Of a stretch of DNA of 64,000 nucleotides, positions 56,401-64,000 are shown one piece after another. The stretch is taken from NCBI RefSeq assembly GCF_010894405.1, contig NZ_JAAIYA010000007.1, forward strand, positions 186,001-250,000, written 5' to 3'. The first letter of the stretch is position 1. Each line of letters opens with the position of its first letter. Below the pieces are notes generated by a model that saw only the letters and a list, made by a program, of their open reading frames with translations, was not told where the DNA came from and made no database searches. This DNA is from Pyxidicoccus caerfyrddinensis (GTDB taxonomy: Bacteria > Myxococcota > Myxococcia > Myxococcales > Myxococcaceae). A program made the translations under genes and the position numbers.

Positions 56401-57381
56401 CGCGCCCACCGGCACCACCAGGTCCTCCACCCGCACCTCGTCGCCCGAGTACGACAGGCGCGCGGTGAGGTTGGTGGGGCCGAAGCGGTCATACCCGAGC
56501 CCGCTGCCGGACAGCTCCAGCGACACCGCGGGCGCGGACGGCTTGCCTGCAATCGACACGCGGGACCAGAGGTGGCCGGTGGCCGGCTTCGGCACCAGGT
56601 GCGCCTGGGACAGCGTGCGCAGCGGGAGGAACACCTGCGCGTCCAGCGCCAGGTTCGGGTCGCACAGGTTCTCCACGCGGCCGGACACCGTGGTGGTGAT
56701 GTCGTCGAGCGACACCTCCGCGCGCTCCAGCTCCAGCAGCGCCTCGTCCGGGTCCACCGCGCCCGCCACGGCGAGCTGTCCCAGCGCCAGCTCCTGCCCG
56801 TCCGGCCCCAGCCGCACCAGCCCGCGCCGCGCCTCCACGTCCAGCTCGATGACGCCCCAGCGCTCCGCCCAGCGCACGTCCAGCTCGCCCACCTCCACAC
56901 GCCGGCCCTGCGGCAGCGCCAGCCGCAGCTCCGCCCCGGTGATGTCCAGCTTCGCCACCCGCAGCCGCTCCAGCGGGTCCAGGAAGCAGCCCTCGGACTT
57001 CTTCGCGGGCTGCGCCGACGGCTGCGACAAGTCGAGCGTCACGCGGGGCCGCTGGGCCCGCACCAGCGCCAGCGACAACCGGCCGGAGAGCGGACGCAGG
57101 AAGCCCAGCTGCACCTCCGCCATGTCCGCCGCGACGAGCGGCGTGTCCGTGCCCGGAAGGAAGAGCGAGAAGCCGTGCACGAGGACGCGCGAGTTCAGCG
57201 GGTCCAGCTCACACCGGCCGATGCCCACGTCCAGCCCCAGCACGTCCGGCAGGTTCCGCCGCGCCAGCGTGCAGGCCACGTCCCACGACACCTGCATCCG
57301 CAACAGCAGGATGCTCCCCGACAGCAGGAGGAGCACCACCAGCAGCGCCCTGCGCGCACTGTTGCGATTCGGGGAGGACAA
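53452..57381 (-). CDS. tamB: Translocation and assembly module protein TamB
   Basis: 1309 residues. An N-terminal TM helix (about 12-28) anchors it in the inner membrane; the rest is a long repetitive beta-helix with DUF490 near the C-terminus (SDRDTAATASAGLAAEALFN is in that domain). It spans the periplasm and works with TamA, and TamB-like proteins are also implicated in lipid transport. Starts five bases after the AAA gene stop and ends 11 bases before tamA. Confidence 0.93.
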   Translation of the reverse strand: MSSPNRNSARRALLVVLLLLSGSILLLRMQVSWDVACTLARRNLPDVLGLDVGIGRCELDPLNSRVLVHGFSLFLPGTDTPLVAADMAEVQLGFLRPLSGRLSLALVRAQRPRVTLDLSQPSAQPAKKSEGCFLDPLERLRVAKLDITGAELRLALPQGRRVEVGELDVRWAERWGVIELDVEARRGLVRLGPDGQELALGQLAVAGAVDPDEALLELERAEVSLDDITTTVSGRVENLCDPNLALDAQVFLPLRTLSQAHLVPKPATGHLWSRVSIAGKPSAPAVSLELSGSGLGYDRFGPTNLTARLSYSGDEVRVEDLVVPVGAGKVRATARLGLTPHFPLEVSLSTEDASLGRILDRAGVKGSWVDFPATLDAQLNGNLLPRFSLAGPLDLRTGPFVLATRAYDAPEDTGLTILEFDKGRAQAQVKIQSDRVSFNHVTAESGRSRVHGDVGLLIGDGLGLDIHGHGDLDLADFGHIAGLQWAGRGSATYSVTGPASEVKVEAGLSMRDFVFWNLSLGVLQGKLGYSDGVLAFPAFTGQKGRTQYYGKAGVSFGRLLGLRLEVNVPQGRTEDLVDVVAGLSPSLEVMRGTLGGTATGRVEVDSPVEKLEGLVAFDVKDTTYYDRRLGDGAMRLRFVDGKAMVLERTVLKGPLGRTWADGTFTFAGGLDYRFGGDGLSLAETVGPELAERMGIEGTMVMDGKVSGTADVPVVDATLRAPRVTFADRNLGAMDLTGRLVGKDFEVRGHPFQDATGRLGFKVKDNWPYEAQGSLSLPEIRPLLPAEPLWAGVSGSLSGTLSAKGQLLEPAGSEVSATVDKLVLSRDDVHGENTVPIVLAYAGGRLDVQPFRFLGPYVDLSLGGWMGPRGMDVTLRGGWDVRMLESLLPSMVERATGRVTVDAEVTGTPASPSVVGTAELLDLRLALRDWPVNVRGMSGRLELTGQRVLLEHLQGQLNEGRVSARGDVRLERFLPTRLGLTVQLDEVPYRLTEDLPATFSGLLQVSGPPHGFTVTGGLDIVKMRYQKALDVESMLKSLQKRTYTPSAPVTSSTGEPPKPLVIWDVNVHFGDVRVDNNLAKARLLGDVRLTGTDLRPGLLGRVELAEGSQAFFRNNPFTINQGQVEFQDATGIDPVFEVQAQTQVREYTVKLHAFGKPADPQILLSSEPALVEGDIVSLLTLGFTSSDRDTAATASAGLAAEALFNVSGLDRQLQRFLPSNPVLRDLSLQIATTYNDATRQAEPTAQLESKFLSEQLKIGMTQPVSGRGTRARAEYRFDDRLSAQAQWDNENSEASFGNLGLELKLSWEVE

Positions 57382-57386
57382 AGCCC

Positions 57387-58331
57387 CTACAGCTTACCCA
57401 GCCCTTCGAGGTAGCGGTCGATCTCCGCCAGGTCCACCTTGCTGTTCGCCGTCCGGGGCAGCGCCGTGACGGAAGCACCCGCTCGCTCGCCTGCCCCACT
57501 GGCGGGCGTGTTCACGCCCTGCAGGCCCAGGTTCTTCCCGATGCGGTGCACCAGCTCCCCGGAGACGGTCTCCTGCCGCGCGAGGAAGGCCTCGAAGAGG
57601 GCGTTGTCGCACAGGGTGTTGATGACGCGGGGCGAACCCGACGAGTGCTCGTGCACCGCGAGCAGCGCCTCCGGAGAGAAGGGCATGCGCGGGCACCCGG
57701 CGAGCCGCAGGCGGTGCTTGACGTACGCCTCCGTGGACTCGGCGGTGAAGGGCTCCAGCTTGTAGCGCATGGCCACCCGCTGCGCGAGCGGCGGGTCCAG
57801 CTTCAGGTTCTTCTCAATCTCGGGCAGGCCGAAGAAGACGAAGGAGATGAGCTTGCGCTCCGGCACTTCCAGGTTCAGCAGTCCCCGGAACTCCTCCATC
57901 AGCTCCCGCGTCTCCAGCATCTGCGCCTCGTCGATGAGGACGACGGCCTTCTTGCCGGACTCATAGATTTGCAGGAGGCGCTGGTAGAGCTGCGACAGGA
58001 GCGCGAGCTTCTCCTGCGCGGGGTTCTCCACGCCCAGCTGCAGGGCGATGCGCCTCAGCAGCCAGTTGGCGGTGATGCCGGAGTGGATGATGACCAGCAG
58101 CGCGGCCTCGTACTCGGACTCGGGCAGCGAGTCGAGCATGCGGCGCGCCAGCGTCGTCTTCCCCGCGCCGATGTCCCCGATGAGGATGGACAGGCCCTTC
58201 ATGTAGCTCACCGCGTGCATCAGCCGGGTGAGCGCCTGCGAGTGCTGCGCGGAGTTGTAATAGAAGCGACTCACCGGAGCGTTGGAGAAGGGCTCCTGGG
58301 TCAGCTCGAAGAAGTCGAGGTAGGTCGTCAT
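57387..58331 (-). CDS. ExeA/GspA-type AAA ATPase
   Basis: 314 residues. Walker A GDIGAGKTT near residue 55, Walker B VVLIDEAQ near 132, and FFGLPEIEKNL are typical of ExeA/AAA_22 proteins. A flexible C-terminus (from about 270) carries a short conserved-looking end. ExeA works with ExeB in secretin assembly, but no such partner is here; the gene lies between sgmX and tamB, so a role at the pole or in envelope assembly is inferred. Confidence 0.85.
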   Translation of the reverse strand: MTTYLDFFELTQEPFSNAPVSRFYYNSAQHSQALTRLMHAVSYMKGLSILIGDIGAGKTTLARRMLDSLPESEYEAALLVIIHSGITANWLLRRIALQLGVENPAQEKLALLSQLYQRLLQIYESGKKAVVLIDEAQMLETRELMEEFRGLLNLEVPERKLISFVFFGLPEIEKNLKLDPPLAQRVAMRYKLEPFTAESTEAYVKHRLRLAGCPRMPFSPEALLAVHEHSSGSPRVINTLCDNALFEAFLARQETVSGELVHRIGKNLGLQGVNTPASGAGERAGASVTALPRTANSKVDLAEIDRYLEGLGKL

Positions 58332-58355
58332 GGGCTCGCCGGACCTCGGGGGTGA

Positions 58356-61300
58356 CTACAGGTAGCCGACCTTGCGCGCCTTGGACGCGCCAGCCGCCGG
58401 CATCGGGGTGGGCGCCACGGCCGCCGCGGGAGCGGGGGTGCCGTTCGCCTTCGCTCCATTGCCCGCGTGCGACGGCAGCGGGTCGTCCTCCGGCTCCACC
58501 GAGGCAGCCAGCCGGTTCATCTGCGACGACACGTCGCGGTACTTCGCGTCCACCGCGGAGACACGCTGGTAGTGGTACAGCGCCTTGCCCGGCTCGCCCA
58601 GCGCCTCGTAGGCCGCCGCCAGCTCGAAGCCGAGCGCCTTCGTCTGCTCCGCCGTGGCCTGCGCGCTGGACAGGCCCTCGCGGAAGACCTCCACCGCCGC
58701 CGCGGCGTCACCGCGCAGCAGCTGCAGCATCCCCATCATGGTGATGCAGTCCAGCTCGCGCTTCGTCCCCGCGCTGCCCTGACGGGCCACGTCGAACTCG
58801 TGGAGCGCGTCGTCGAGCAGGCCCATTTCCTTGTAGGCGATGCCCAGGTCGTAGTGCGTGTCCACGTCCTCGGGCTTCACCACCTTGGCGAGGCCCTTCT
58901 TGAACTCGGAGAACACCTCCTCCACCGAGTACTGGAAGTCCTCCTCCACCGGCGCGGCGGCCGGGGAGTCGTCGCCCAGGTTGTCGATTTCGCCGGCCAG
59001 CTCCGCCGCCAGGTCGAACGCGTCGCGCTCGCCTTCCGCGTCGAGCACGGGCTGCACGTGCGGCACGGACACCGGCTCCGCGGGGGCCTCCTCGGCCTCC
59101 ACGCCACCGCCGGCCTCGAGCGCCTCCAGCCGCGCCATCAGCTCGCTGGCGCGTGCGTGGCCCGGGAAGGCAATCATCACCGTCTCGAGGATTTCCCGCG
59201 CCTCCTCCAGCAGGCCCTGGTCGAGGAAGAAGGACGCCTCGTCGCACTCCTCCGCCGCCGGCTCCTCCTCCTCGGGCACGGCCTCGGCTTCCGCCTCGGG
59301 CGCATCCTCCAGCGCCGGCTCCGAGACGGCCTCGGCTTCCGCCTCGGGCTCGTCCGCGAGCGCGGGGATGGCGTGCGAGGCGGTGGGCTCCTCGTAGTCC
59401 AGCGGGTCGCCCAGCGCCGTCGCCGTGACTTCGGCCTCGTCCTCCTCCAGCATGGACGGGTCCAGCGCGGCGATGCCCACGCGCGTGGGCATGTCCTCCA
59501 TGTCCAGCGGAGGCGGCTCCGCGAAGGCCTCGTCCGCCAGCGCCTCGTCCTCCTCCAGCGCGGGCAGCTGCCGGGTCTGCGGCACGGCCTCCTGGAGCAG
59601 CGCCCGCGTGGGCGCGCGAATCATGGTGGGCGGCGGGTCGTCCTCGTCCCCGAGCGACAGCGCCTCCATGGACGTGGCCGTGGCCTCGCCCCCCAGCGAC
59701 TCGTCCTCGAGCGAGTAGCTCGACGTCGCGCCCAGGTCGTCATCCGGGGCGACGAGCGGCTCGTCGTCCACGAGCGACATGCCGGGCTCGTCGGTCAGCA
59801 CCAGCCCGTCGTCCTCGGCCACCAGCGTCTCGTCCGAGTACGCCGCCGCCGCCAGGTCCTCCGGCGCGGGCGTGCCGTACATGTCGTGCTCGCTGGAGAC
59901 GGCCTCGCCGACGAGCGCCTCCTCGCTGACGACGGCGGAGTCACCGTCGTCGTCGATGACCTCGTCGGAGTCGCTCGAGGGCAGCGTGGTCAGCGCCAGC
60001 TCGTCCCCGGGCGGGTGCAGCAGCGCGTCTTCCGGCGGAGGGGCGACGAGAATCTCGTCATCGCTGGAGTCGACGAGGATGGCGTCCTCACCCACCGACT
60101 CCACCACCGCCACCGACGGAGCCGCCGCCACCGGGCCGTCCGTGCGCAGCACCGACAGGAACGCGGGCACCTCCGGATGCGCCGGGTTCTCGTTGAGGAT
60201 GGTGGCCAGGTACGGCTGCGCGCGCTGCACGTCCGCGGCGCGCGTGCACAGCCGCAGCACGTTGAGCAGCTGCTCGGACGCCTGCGCCGCGTTCCCCGAG
60301 GCGACGTAGATTTGATACGCCTTCTCGTGCGCGTCCAGGTTCTCCGGGTCGACCGTGAAGACCTTGCGCAGGTGCTCCAGCGCTTTGTCGTGGAGCCCGT
60401 ACTTGACGTAGACGTCCGTCTCGGTGAGCAGCTTGGCCAGCTGCTCCCGGTTCATGCCCGACGCGGGCGGCGGCGCCACCGGGGCGGGCGTGGGCTGCGG
60501 CGCGGGCGTGGCCGCCTGCGGCGCGGCGCGCGGCGAAGGCGTGGGCTGCGGGGCCGCCGCGACAGGCTGGTGCTCCACGGGCGCCGAGGCGGGCGCGCGG
60601 CGCGCCTGCAGATCCGGATCCTCGGGGTCCAGCACCTCAATCTGCGTCCAGACGGCCTCGGCCTCGGTGAGCCGGCCGCGCTCCTGGTGGATCTTCGCCA
60701 GCTCCTTGTAGACGGACACCGTCTTGGAGGTCTGCCCCAGCCCCTGGAACGCCTGGGCGAGCAGCGTGAGCGTCTCCACGTCCCGGCCGTCCGCCTTGAA
60801 GCACACCTGCAGCTTCGCGAGCGCGCGCTTCTGGTCGCCGCGCTGCAGGTAGGAGACGGCCAGCTCCTTGGCCAGCGGCAGGTTCTCCGGCTCCAGCGTG
60901 GACAGCCGCTCCGCCACACGGAGCCAGTCTTCCGCGCGGGCATTGCGCTTGAGGTACTCGGCGGCGCGCTTGAACTCCTGCGCGGCCTCGCGCGTCATGT
61001 TCTCCCGCGCGTACAGCTCCGCCAGCTTGATCTTCGACGCCACGTTCTCCGGGTCGAGATCCACCATCTTCTTCAAGGTATCGAGCGACGCCTTGGTGTC
61101 GCCGGCCTTGTCGTAGTGGTTGGCGACAATCTGGAAGTACGCCATCGCCTCGGACATCAGCCCGAGCTGCTGGTGGAGCTCCGCCAGCTTGAGGTTCACC
61201 TCCAGCAGGTTCGGATTGAGCTTGAGGACCTGCTTGTAGAGGGCGACGGCCTTGAGGAAGAAGCCGTCGGAGGAGTAGCTCTCCGCGACCTTGGTGAAGA

Positions 61301-61475
61301 AGTGCGCCGCCTGGGCGTTGTCGTTCTTCTTCTGGTACAGCTCCCCCATCTTCTGGAGGACCCGGATGTCCTTCGGGTCGACCTCCAGGACCTTCTGGTA
61401 CTCCTTGATGGCCTTGTCGTAGGCGCCCTTCGCGACCAGCTTCGCGGCGGCTTCGATGATCTTGTTCTTGTCCAT
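58356..61475 (-). CDS. sgmX: TPR-repeat protein, SgmX-like (polar type IV pili regulator)
   Basis: 1039 residues from ATG 61475; a TTG six codons upstream lacks an RBS. About eight TPR repeats fill residues 1-290, a Pro/Ala linker follows, two or three more TPRs lie at about 345-440, then an acidic disordered region (about 455-740) and a last TPR block (about 760-1000). In M. xanthus SgmX is recruited by MglA-GTP to the leading pole and stimulates type IV pilus extension. Size, layout and neighbours (AAA ATPase, tamB, tamA) fit my memory of the sgmX locus. Confidence 0.8.
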   Translation of the reverse strand: MDKNKIIEAAAKLVAKGAYDKAIKEYQKVLEVDPKDIRVLQKMGELYQKKNDNAQAAHFFTKVAESYSSDGFFLKAVALYKQVLKLNPNLLEVNLKLAELHQQLGLMSEAMAYFQIVANHYDKAGDTKASLDTLKKMVDLDPENVASKIKLAELYARENMTREAAQEFKRAAEYLKRNARAEDWLRVAERLSTLEPENLPLAKELAVSYLQRGDQKRALAKLQVCFKADGRDVETLTLLAQAFQGLGQTSKTVSVYKELAKIHQERGRLTEAEAVWTQIEVLDPEDPDLQARRAPASAPVEHQPVAAAPQPTPSPRAAPQAATPAPQPTPAPVAPPPASGMNREQLAKLLTETDVYVKYGLHDKALEHLRKVFTVDPENLDAHEKAYQIYVASGNAAQASEQLLNVLRLCTRAADVQRAQPYLATILNENPAHPEVPAFLSVLRTDGPVAAAPSVAVVESVGEDAILVDSSDDEILVAPPPEDALLHPPGDELALTTLPSSDSDEVIDDDGDSAVVSEEALVGEAVSSEHDMYGTPAPEDLAAAAYSDETLVAEDDGLVLTDEPGMSLVDDEPLVAPDDDLGATSSYSLEDESLGGEATATSMEALSLGDEDDPPPTMIRAPTRALLQEAVPQTRQLPALEEDEALADEAFAEPPPLDMEDMPTRVGIAALDPSMLEEDEAEVTATALGDPLDYEEPTASHAIPALADEPEAEAEAVSEPALEDAPEAEAEAVPEEEEPAAEECDEASFFLDQGLLEEAREILETVMIAFPGHARASELMARLEALEAGGGVEAEEAPAEPVSVPHVQPVLDAEGERDAFDLAAELAGEIDNLGDDSPAAAPVEEDFQYSVEEVFSEFKKGLAKVVKPEDVDTHYDLGIAYKEMGLLDDALHEFDVARQGSAGTKRELDCITMMGMLQLLRGDAAAAVEVFREGLSSAQATAEQTKALGFELAAAYEALGEPGKALYHYQRVSAVDAKYRDVSSQMNRLAASVEPEDDPLPSHAGNGAKANGTPAPAAAVAPTPMPAAGASKARKVGYL

Positions 61476-61551
61476 CGAGCGGTGGGCTTCCAACAGGCCG
61501 AAACCCCTTGAACTTCGCGGGTTTCCATCCTCAGTGGTGGGGAGTGTCGGA

Positions 61552-61580
61552 GGCTAACGGAAAGCTCCGACGCGGGTCAA
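61552..61580 (-). promoter_or_regulatory. Candidate sgmX operon promoter
   Basis: On the minus strand, TTGACC (61580-61575) and TTAGCC (61557-61552) are 17 bases apart, about 75 bases before the sgmX start. Confidence 0.4.
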
Positions 61581-61643
61581 GAAACAGCCCGGCTCCCCCC
61601 GGTGCCAGATCACCTGCTCGCGCGGCCCCCCGACAGGCAGGAG

Positions 61644-61671
61644 GCCGTAGTAGGTGGACGTGCGCTACGGC
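61644..61671 (-). terminator. Possible stem-loop at the end of accC
   Basis: GCCGTAG and CTACGGC (7 bp) flank a 14-base loop and overlap the accC stop codon. No T tract follows. Confidence 0.35.
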
Positions 61672-63050
61672 GTCTCTTCAACGGCCTTCTTCAGCCGGCG
61701 GGTGCCCGTCTCGCTCGCCAGGAGGCGCTCCACGAAGCGGGTGTCGTAATGGCCTTCCTGGAAGGACTCCTCCGCCAGCGCGGCCCGGTGGAAGGGGATG
61801 TTGGTGCGGATGCCCTCCACCACGTACTCGCCCAGCGCGCGCTGCATGCGGCGGATGGCCGTCTCGCGGTCCTCGGCGTGGACGATGAGCTTGGCCAGCA
61901 GGCTGTCGTAGTACGGCAGCACCGTGTAGTTCTCGTAGGCCGCCGAGTCCACCCGCACGCCGTAGCCGCCCGGCACGCTGTAGCCGGTAATCTTCCCCGG
62001 CCAGGGGGCGAAGGTGATCGGGTCCTCCGCGTTGACGCGGCATTCAATCGCGTGGCCGCGAATCTGGATGTCCTCCTGCTTGAAGCGCAGGGGGTGGCCG
62101 TAGGCCATGCGGATCTGCTCGCGCACCAGGTCGATGCCCGTGACGAGCTCCGTCACCGGGTGCTCCACCTGGATGCGCGTGTTCATCTCCATGAAGTAGA
62201 AGTCGCCGCGCTCGTCCAGGAGGTACTCGATGGTGCCCACGTTGTTGTAGGCGAGCTTCTTCATCGCCTGCACGGACACCTCGCCCATCTTCCGCCGCAG
62301 CTCCGGCGTGAGCGCGGGCGACGGGCTCTCCTCGATGAGCTTCTGGTGCCGGCGCTGCACCGAGCACTCACGCTCATTGAGGTGGATGATGTTGCCGTGC
62401 TCGTCCGCCACAATCTGGATTTCGATGTGGCGCGGCTTCTCCACGTACCGCTCGATGTAGAGGTCGCCGTTGGCGAAGGACGCCACGGCCTCCGCCTGCG
62501 CGGTGGAGAACGCCTGGGCCAGCGCGCCCGGCTCGCGGACGATCTTCATCCCCTTGCCGCCACCACCGGCGGCCGCCTTGAGGATGACGGGGAAGCCAAT
62601 CTCCCGGGCAAAGGCCTCCGCCTCACGCGGGTCCTTCACCGTGCTGGGGCTGCCGGGCAGCAGCGGCAGGCCCGCCTCGCGCGCCGCCGCGCGGGCACGG
62701 ACCTTGTTGCCCATCAGCCGCAGCATCTCCGGCCGCGGGCCGATGAAGCGAATCTTGCAGTTCTCGCACACCTCCGCGAACTCGGCGTTCTCCGACAGGA
62801 AGCCGTAGCCCGGGTGGATGGCGTCCGCGCGGGTGATTTCGGCCGCGGAGAGCAGCTGCGGGATGTTGAGGTAGCTCTCCTTGGACGACGGCGGGCCAAT
62901 GCACACCGCCTCGTCGGCGAAGCGCACGTGCAGCGCGTTGGCGTCCGCCGTGGAGTGCACCGCCACGGTGGCAATGCCCAGCTCGCGGCAGGCGCGGATG
63001 ACCCGCAGGGCAATCTCCCCGCGGTTGGCGATCAGCACCTTCTTGAACAC
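61665..63050 (-). CDS. accC: Acetyl-CoA carboxylase, biotin carboxylase subunit
   Basis: 461 residues. ATP-grasp enzyme that carboxylates biotin on AccB in fatty-acid synthesis. Motifs: [18 protein letters not shown] at the start, GGGGKGMK, and [10 protein letters not shown]. The C-terminal biotin-carboxylase domain is complete. It follows accB by 77 bases. Confidence 0.95.
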   Translation of the reverse strand: MFKKVLIANRGEIALRVIRACRELGIATVAVHSTADANALHVRFADEAVCIGPPSSKESYLNIPQLLSAAEITRADAIHPGYGFLSENAEFAEVCENCKIRFIGPRPEMLRLMGNKVRARAAAREAGLPLLPGSPSTVKDPREAEAFAREIGFPVILKAAAGGGGKGMKIVREPGALAQAFSTAQAEAVASFANGDLYIERYVEKPRHIEIQIVADEHGNIIHLNERECSVQRRHQKLIEESPSPALTPELRRKMGEVSVQAMKKLAYNNVGTIEYLLDERGDFYFMEMNTRIQVEHPVTELVTGIDLVREQIRMAYGHPLRFKQEDIQIRGHAIECRVNAEDPITFAPWPGKITGYSVPGGYGVRVDSAAYENYTVLPYYDSLLAKLIVHAEDRETAIRRMQRALGEYVVEGIRTNIPFHRAALAEESFQEGHYDTRFVERLLASETGTRRLKKAVEETP

Positions 63051-63127
63051 GTGGGTGTCTCCCCGTCAGGGGCCGGGCCTGGGGCGCGCGCCGCTCGCAC
63101 AGGACGCGAGAGCGGCGCGCCAGGCGC

Positions 63128-63712
63128 TCAGGCCGGCTCGATACGGAACAGCGCCTGGCCGAACTCCACCGGGCGGCCGTTCTCCACGAGGATTTCCGCC
63201 ACGCGGCCGGACACCTCGGACTCGATTTCGTTCATCAGCTTCATTGCTTCGATGATGCAGAGCACCTGGCCCTTCTTCACCACCGAGCCCACATCGACGA
63301 AGGCGGGCTGGTCGGGCGCCGGCGTCCGGTAGAACGTGCCCACGAAGGGGCTCGTCACCTGGTGGCCGGGCTTCTCCGCTGCCGGCACGGGAGCCGCCGC
63401 CACGGCGGGAGCCGGTGCGGGCGCGGTAGGCCGGGAGGCAGTGGGGGTGGTGTACTCCACGCCCGGACCCACGGGAGCCGAAGCCGGCGCCGCGTGGTGG
63501 ACGATGGTGGTCTCCGGTGCGTGGCCGCGGCGGATGAAGAGCTTCTCCTCGCCGCGCTTCCACACCAGCCTCGTCACGTCCGAGGCCTCGAGGATTTCGA
63601 CGATCTGCCGCAGGGCATCCACGTCCAGGGACGTGTTGCCTGAATCGCGCGCGCCACCGGTCGGCGCGCTCGCGGGCGCGTCCGCCCGGGTCGACTTGCG
63701 CTTCGTTGCCAT
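63128..63712 (-). CDS. accB: Acetyl-CoA carboxylase biotin carboxyl carrier protein
   Basis: 194 residues. The biotinylated Lys is K158 in EAMKLM. The N-terminus (about 25-70) is the typical [14 protein letters not shown] region, then a Pro/Ala linker. Starts 41 bases after the efp stop. Confidence 0.95.
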   Translation of the reverse strand: MATKRKSTRADAPASAPTGGARDSGNTSLDVDALRQIVEILEASDVTRLVWKRGEEKLFIRRGHAPETTIVHHAAPASAPVGPGVEYTTPTASRPTAPAPAPAVAAAPVPAAEKPGHQVTSPFVGTFYRTPAPDQPAFVDVGSVVKKGQVLCIIEAMKLMNEIESEVSGRVAEILVENGRPVEFGQALFRIEPA

Positions 63713-63753
63713 TCTCGCGTTCCCCTCCGTCCGAAGTCGCCGTGCGCGGCGGG

Positions 63754-64000
63754 CTAGCCGCCGGTGGCCACGCGCGTCAGGTACTTGCCGTCACGCGTGT
63801 CGATCTTGAGCACGTCGCCCTCGTTGATGAAGAGCGGGACGCTGACGGTGTAGCCCGTCTCCAGCTTGGCGGGCTTGAGCGCGCCGGACACCGTGTCACC
63901 CCGCACGCCCGGGTCGCATTCGGTGACCTTCAGGTCCACCGAGTTGGGCATGTTCACGGCGATGGCCTTGCCGTTCCAGAAGACCACCCCGACGGTGATG
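63754..64000 (-). CDS. efp: Elongation factor P, C-terminal part (5' end outside window)
   Basis: Only about 81 residues are inside; the frame is open to the window edge, so the gene starts beyond base 64000. The visible part holds the KOW-like/OB region of EF-P ([16 protein letters not shown] and [15 protein letters not shown]). EF-P relieves ribosome stalling at polyproline. First gene of the efp-accB-accC unit. Confidence 0.93.
   Translation of the reverse strand, partial: ITVGVVFWNGKAIAVNMPNSVDLKVTECDPGVRGDTVSGALKPAKLETGYTVSVPLFINEGDVLKIDTRDGKYLTRVATGG

Noticed and set aside
58467..61511. 1014-codon open frame antisense to sgmX
   Set aside because: Shadow of the sgmX gene; translation is Arg/His/Leu-rich with no domain.

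Overview
The window is a contiguous chromosomal segment of a high-GC deltaproteobacterium of the family Myxococcaceae (Myxococcus, Pyxidicoccus or Corallococcus type). The evidence is strong GC bias in third codon positions, many lipoproteins and PEGA-domain proteins, a CarF-type plasmanylethanolamine desaturase, an SgmX-like TPR protein, an AgmX/GltJ-like protein and a FYDLN-acid zinc-ribbon protein. No IS element, prophage, CRISPR array, rRNA or tRNA was seen. Gene density is high, with many ATGA overlaps. The assignment rests on protein recognition by eye, not on a database search.

Layout. 1-3044: the end of a nucleoside-type ABC importer (ATPase and two permeases). 3045-4572: a hairpin-containing leader and a degenerate receiver/histidine-kinase protein. 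4588-8316 (minus): outer-membrane barrel, phosphohexomutase, DksA-like zinc finger and deoxyribose-phosphate aldolase. 8430-11276: two exported ComEC-like metallo-beta-lactamase-fold proteins and a DUF3006 protein. 11279-16788: MFS transporter, AgmX/GltJ-like protein, FYDLN protein, a tiny gene in an AT-rich patch, a cupredoxin-like lipoprotein and a coiled-coil zinc-ribbon protein. 16809-19799: a small orphan ORF, rnpB (RNase P RNA), a lipoprotein and ftsY. 19809-30778: M1 peptidase, lipoproteins, PEGA proteins, a CESA-like glycosyltransferase, ddl and an S41 protease.

30824-34479 (minus) carries ftsE-ftsX-envC-like plus an alpha/beta hydrolase, a cell-division and peptidoglycan-remodelling block running into the S41 protease. 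34600-39850: SLC13-type transporter, a conserved unknown, carF, murI and a three-repeat lipoprotein. 40009-43280 is a tolQ-tolR-tolA-like-tolB operon without a pal gene. 43397-48778: RcsF-like lipoprotein, PLP enzyme, Ppx/GppA, spinster-like MFS and a PlsC-type acyltransferase. 48900-49810 is a compositionally different two-gene unit. 49825-61475 (minus) is a probable operon sgmX-AAA ATPase-tamB-tamA-lipoprotein. 61665-64000 is efp-accB-accC, with efp cut by the window edge.

Envelope biogenesis dominates: Tol, Tam, FtsEX/EnvC, Ddl, MurI, PlsC, AccBC and CarF. The most unusual items are a histidine kinase without its phospho-acceptor His, a seven-POTRA TamA-like protein co-transcribed with a motility TPR protein, the low-GC lipoprotein/partner pair, several long palindromes (27012-27031, 25844-25894, 3272-3338) and a paired set of exported MBL proteins.
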